Positions 62,988-64,000 of a stretch of DNA of 64,000 nt are shown here, in pieces (within the stretch, counting starts at the first letter, position 1; every line of letters starts with the position of its first letter). Below the pieces are notes generated by a model. The model worked only from the letters and a program-made list of their open reading frames with translations. It was not told the DNA's origin and searched no databases. The position numbers and the translations under genes are program-made. This stretch comes from Flavobacteriaceae bacterium (lineage in GTDB: Bacteria; Bacteroidota; Bacteroidia; Flavobacteriales; Flavobacteriaceae): positions 1 to 64,000 of the forward strand of contig JAOZLL010000002.1 in NCBI GenBank assembly GCA_029934835.1. Reading direction: 5' to 3'.

Positions 62988-64000
62988 GTTATGGGTAGTG
63001 TCAAAACTACTTTTGTTCCTAAAGCATTCTTCTCATTATCATATAAATCAATAAAATCTAAAGAATAATTATACTCGTAGTTTTTATAAAAATTTGCCAG
63101 ACGTTCCTCTGTTAGCTTAATGCCAATAGATTTTCTTTTATGCACTTTTTTACTTTTTATAATGCTTGCTGCATTCCTTCCTATTCCATTATCGGCTATT
63201 GTAATTTTGAGATGTGTATTGGCTACTTTCTCATAAGAAACCTCTATTTTTTTAAGTCCTTTTTTTGGTGAAAGTCCATGCCATATTGTATTTTCTATAA
63301 AGGGTTGTAAGATAAGTGAAGGCATTTTTATGGTGTTGATACTCAATTCTTTATCAATATTCGTTATGGTTTCAATTTCATTTGAAAAACGAATATTCTC
63401 AATATCTACATACAATTTAATGGTATCTATTTCCTCAGCAAGTGTGGTGTTTTTATCTTGTGTCGCAGCCAATATTTTTCTTATTAGCTTAGAAAACTTA
63501 TTTAAATAATAAACTGCATTTTTCTGCTCATTGTTAATTATATATAACTTTATCGCATTAAGAGAGTTAAAAATAAAATGTGGATTCATTTGACTCCGCA
63601 TTGCTTCTTGCTCTAGACTGAGAATTTTTTTTTCATTTCTTAATTGTTGTGTTCTGTAGAGCGTGAAAAGAATGATTCCTAAGAGTGTTAAAACACTTAA
63701 TGCACCAATCCATATATTTCTGTTTGTTGTAAGTTTAAGTTTGGCTATTTCATTTTGTTTTGCTAGGTCTGTTATTTGACTATTTTTTCTTTCGCTATCA
63801 TATTTTATGATTAAATCATTTACATACTGTGAGTTCCGTTCATTAGATACTTTTTCATCATATTCTTCAGCTAATTTGTAATATTTTAGCGATTCTTTAT
63901 AATTATTTTGTTCTTGATATAACTCTGACAGATGATCATAACCCGTAGAAATCGCCGAAATAAAATTGTGTTTTTTTGCAATACTTATTCCTTGGAATAA
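62984..64000 (-). CDS. LytS/YehU-type sensor histidine kinase, 3' part
   Basis: The frame is open from the right window edge to a TAA at 62984, 338 codons; the ATG at 63601 is an internal Met. The visible part begins with TPR-like repeats ('YQEQNNYKESLKYYKLAEEY'), then a membrane helix ('IWIGALSVLTLLGIILFTLY') and a short coiled coil. The His_kinase region follows with 'QMNPHFIFNSLNAIKLYI' (phosphoacceptor His) and the ATPase 'LQPFIENTIWHGL' and 'IADNGIGRNAA'. These kinases usually pair with LytTR-type regulators, which may lie to the right of this window or elsewhere. The TPR/membrane plan is common in Bacteroidota. Confidence 0.9.
   Translation of the reverse strand, partial: LFQGISIAKKHNFISAISTGYDHLSELYQEQNNYKESLKYYKLAEEYDEKVSNERNSQYVNDLIIKYDSERKNSQITDLAKQNEIAKLKLTTNRNIWIGALSVLTLLGIILFTLYRTQQLRNEKKILSLEQEAMRSQMNPHFIFNSLNAIKLYIINNEQKNAVYYLNKFSKLIRKILAATQDKNTTLAEEIDTIKLYVDIENIRFSNEIETITNIDKELSINTIKMPSLILQPFIENTIWHGLSPKKGLKKIEVSYEKVANTHLKITIADNGIGRNAASIIKSKKVHKRKSIGIKLTEERLANFYKNYEYNYSLDFIDLYDNEKNALGTKVVLTLPIT

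Noticed and set aside
62984-63601. 205-codon histidine kinase starting at ATG 63601
   Set aside because: The frame is open to the window edge and codes for membrane and TPR parts, so the ATG is internal.

Overview
The window is AT-rich chromosomal DNA from a member of the Bacteroidota, very probably family Flavobacteriaceae. Support comes from the type IX secretion and gliding genes porU, porV and gldJ, a class II HMG-CoA reductase (mevalonate route), Bacteroidota-type promoters (TTG, about 19 bases, TAnnTTTG), and gene neighbourhoods typical of flavobacteria. I see no rRNA, tRNA, CRISPR array, prophage or intact insertion sequence. The gene content is mostly housekeeping.

Layout. 1-1.8 kb: end of a DUF2853 gene, yaaA and a chloramphenicol-acetyltransferase-like gene. 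1.8-8.3 kb: a minus-strand beta-oxidation operon (marR, fadB-like, fadA, a frameshifted four-helix-bundle gene, acyl-CoA dehydrogenase) headed by a promoter carrying two palindromic operators. 8.4-15 kb: ABC exporter, a sigma-54 activator without a DNA-binding domain, PPK2 kinase and a secreted leucine-rich-repeat protein. 15-21.8 kb (minus): two more acyl-CoA dehydrogenases, an HhH protein, an amino-acid/cation symporter, a K+ channel and a PspC-like protein. 21.9-29.3 kb (plus): uvrA, an unknown gene, a LOG-family gene and an M1-peptidase-like protein that has lost its active site and carries a barrel-like C-terminus. 29.3-37.8 kb: fabH-like, cdd, porV and porU, divergent from gldJ. 38-46 kb: murF, two glycosyltransferases, a YfhO-type membrane protein and HMG-CoA reductase. 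46.3-53.5 kb (plus): MORN protein, tgt, LptF/G permease, two DMT exporters, accA and a LEA-type lipoprotein. 53.5-64 kb: aroC, a degraded 1-kb region (35-codon ORF, hairpin, terminator, frameshifted gene remnant), a GH3/serine-hydrolase fusion, threonine aldolase, a YeiH-type transporter operon, an aminotransferase and a LytS-type histidine kinase cut by the window edge.

The genes together cover fatty-acid degradation (three acyl-CoA dehydrogenases, FadB, FadA under MarR control) and synthesis (accA, FabH-like), envelope building (murF, LptF/G, glycosyltransferases, GH3) and protein export to the surface (PorU, PorV, GldJ).

The most unusual signal is not a gene. At about ten gene junctions there are short arrays of 7-base words. 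The words differ from array to array (AGAnTCA, AGACTnn, GCAATAG, ACTTCnG, nnnnATT, AATnTCn, ATTCTGA, ATGACTG), but the period is the same, and arrays often begin at or within the stop codon of the upstream gene. Two oppositely oriented AGAnTCA arrays flank the four-helix-bundle gene. I know of no established explanation.
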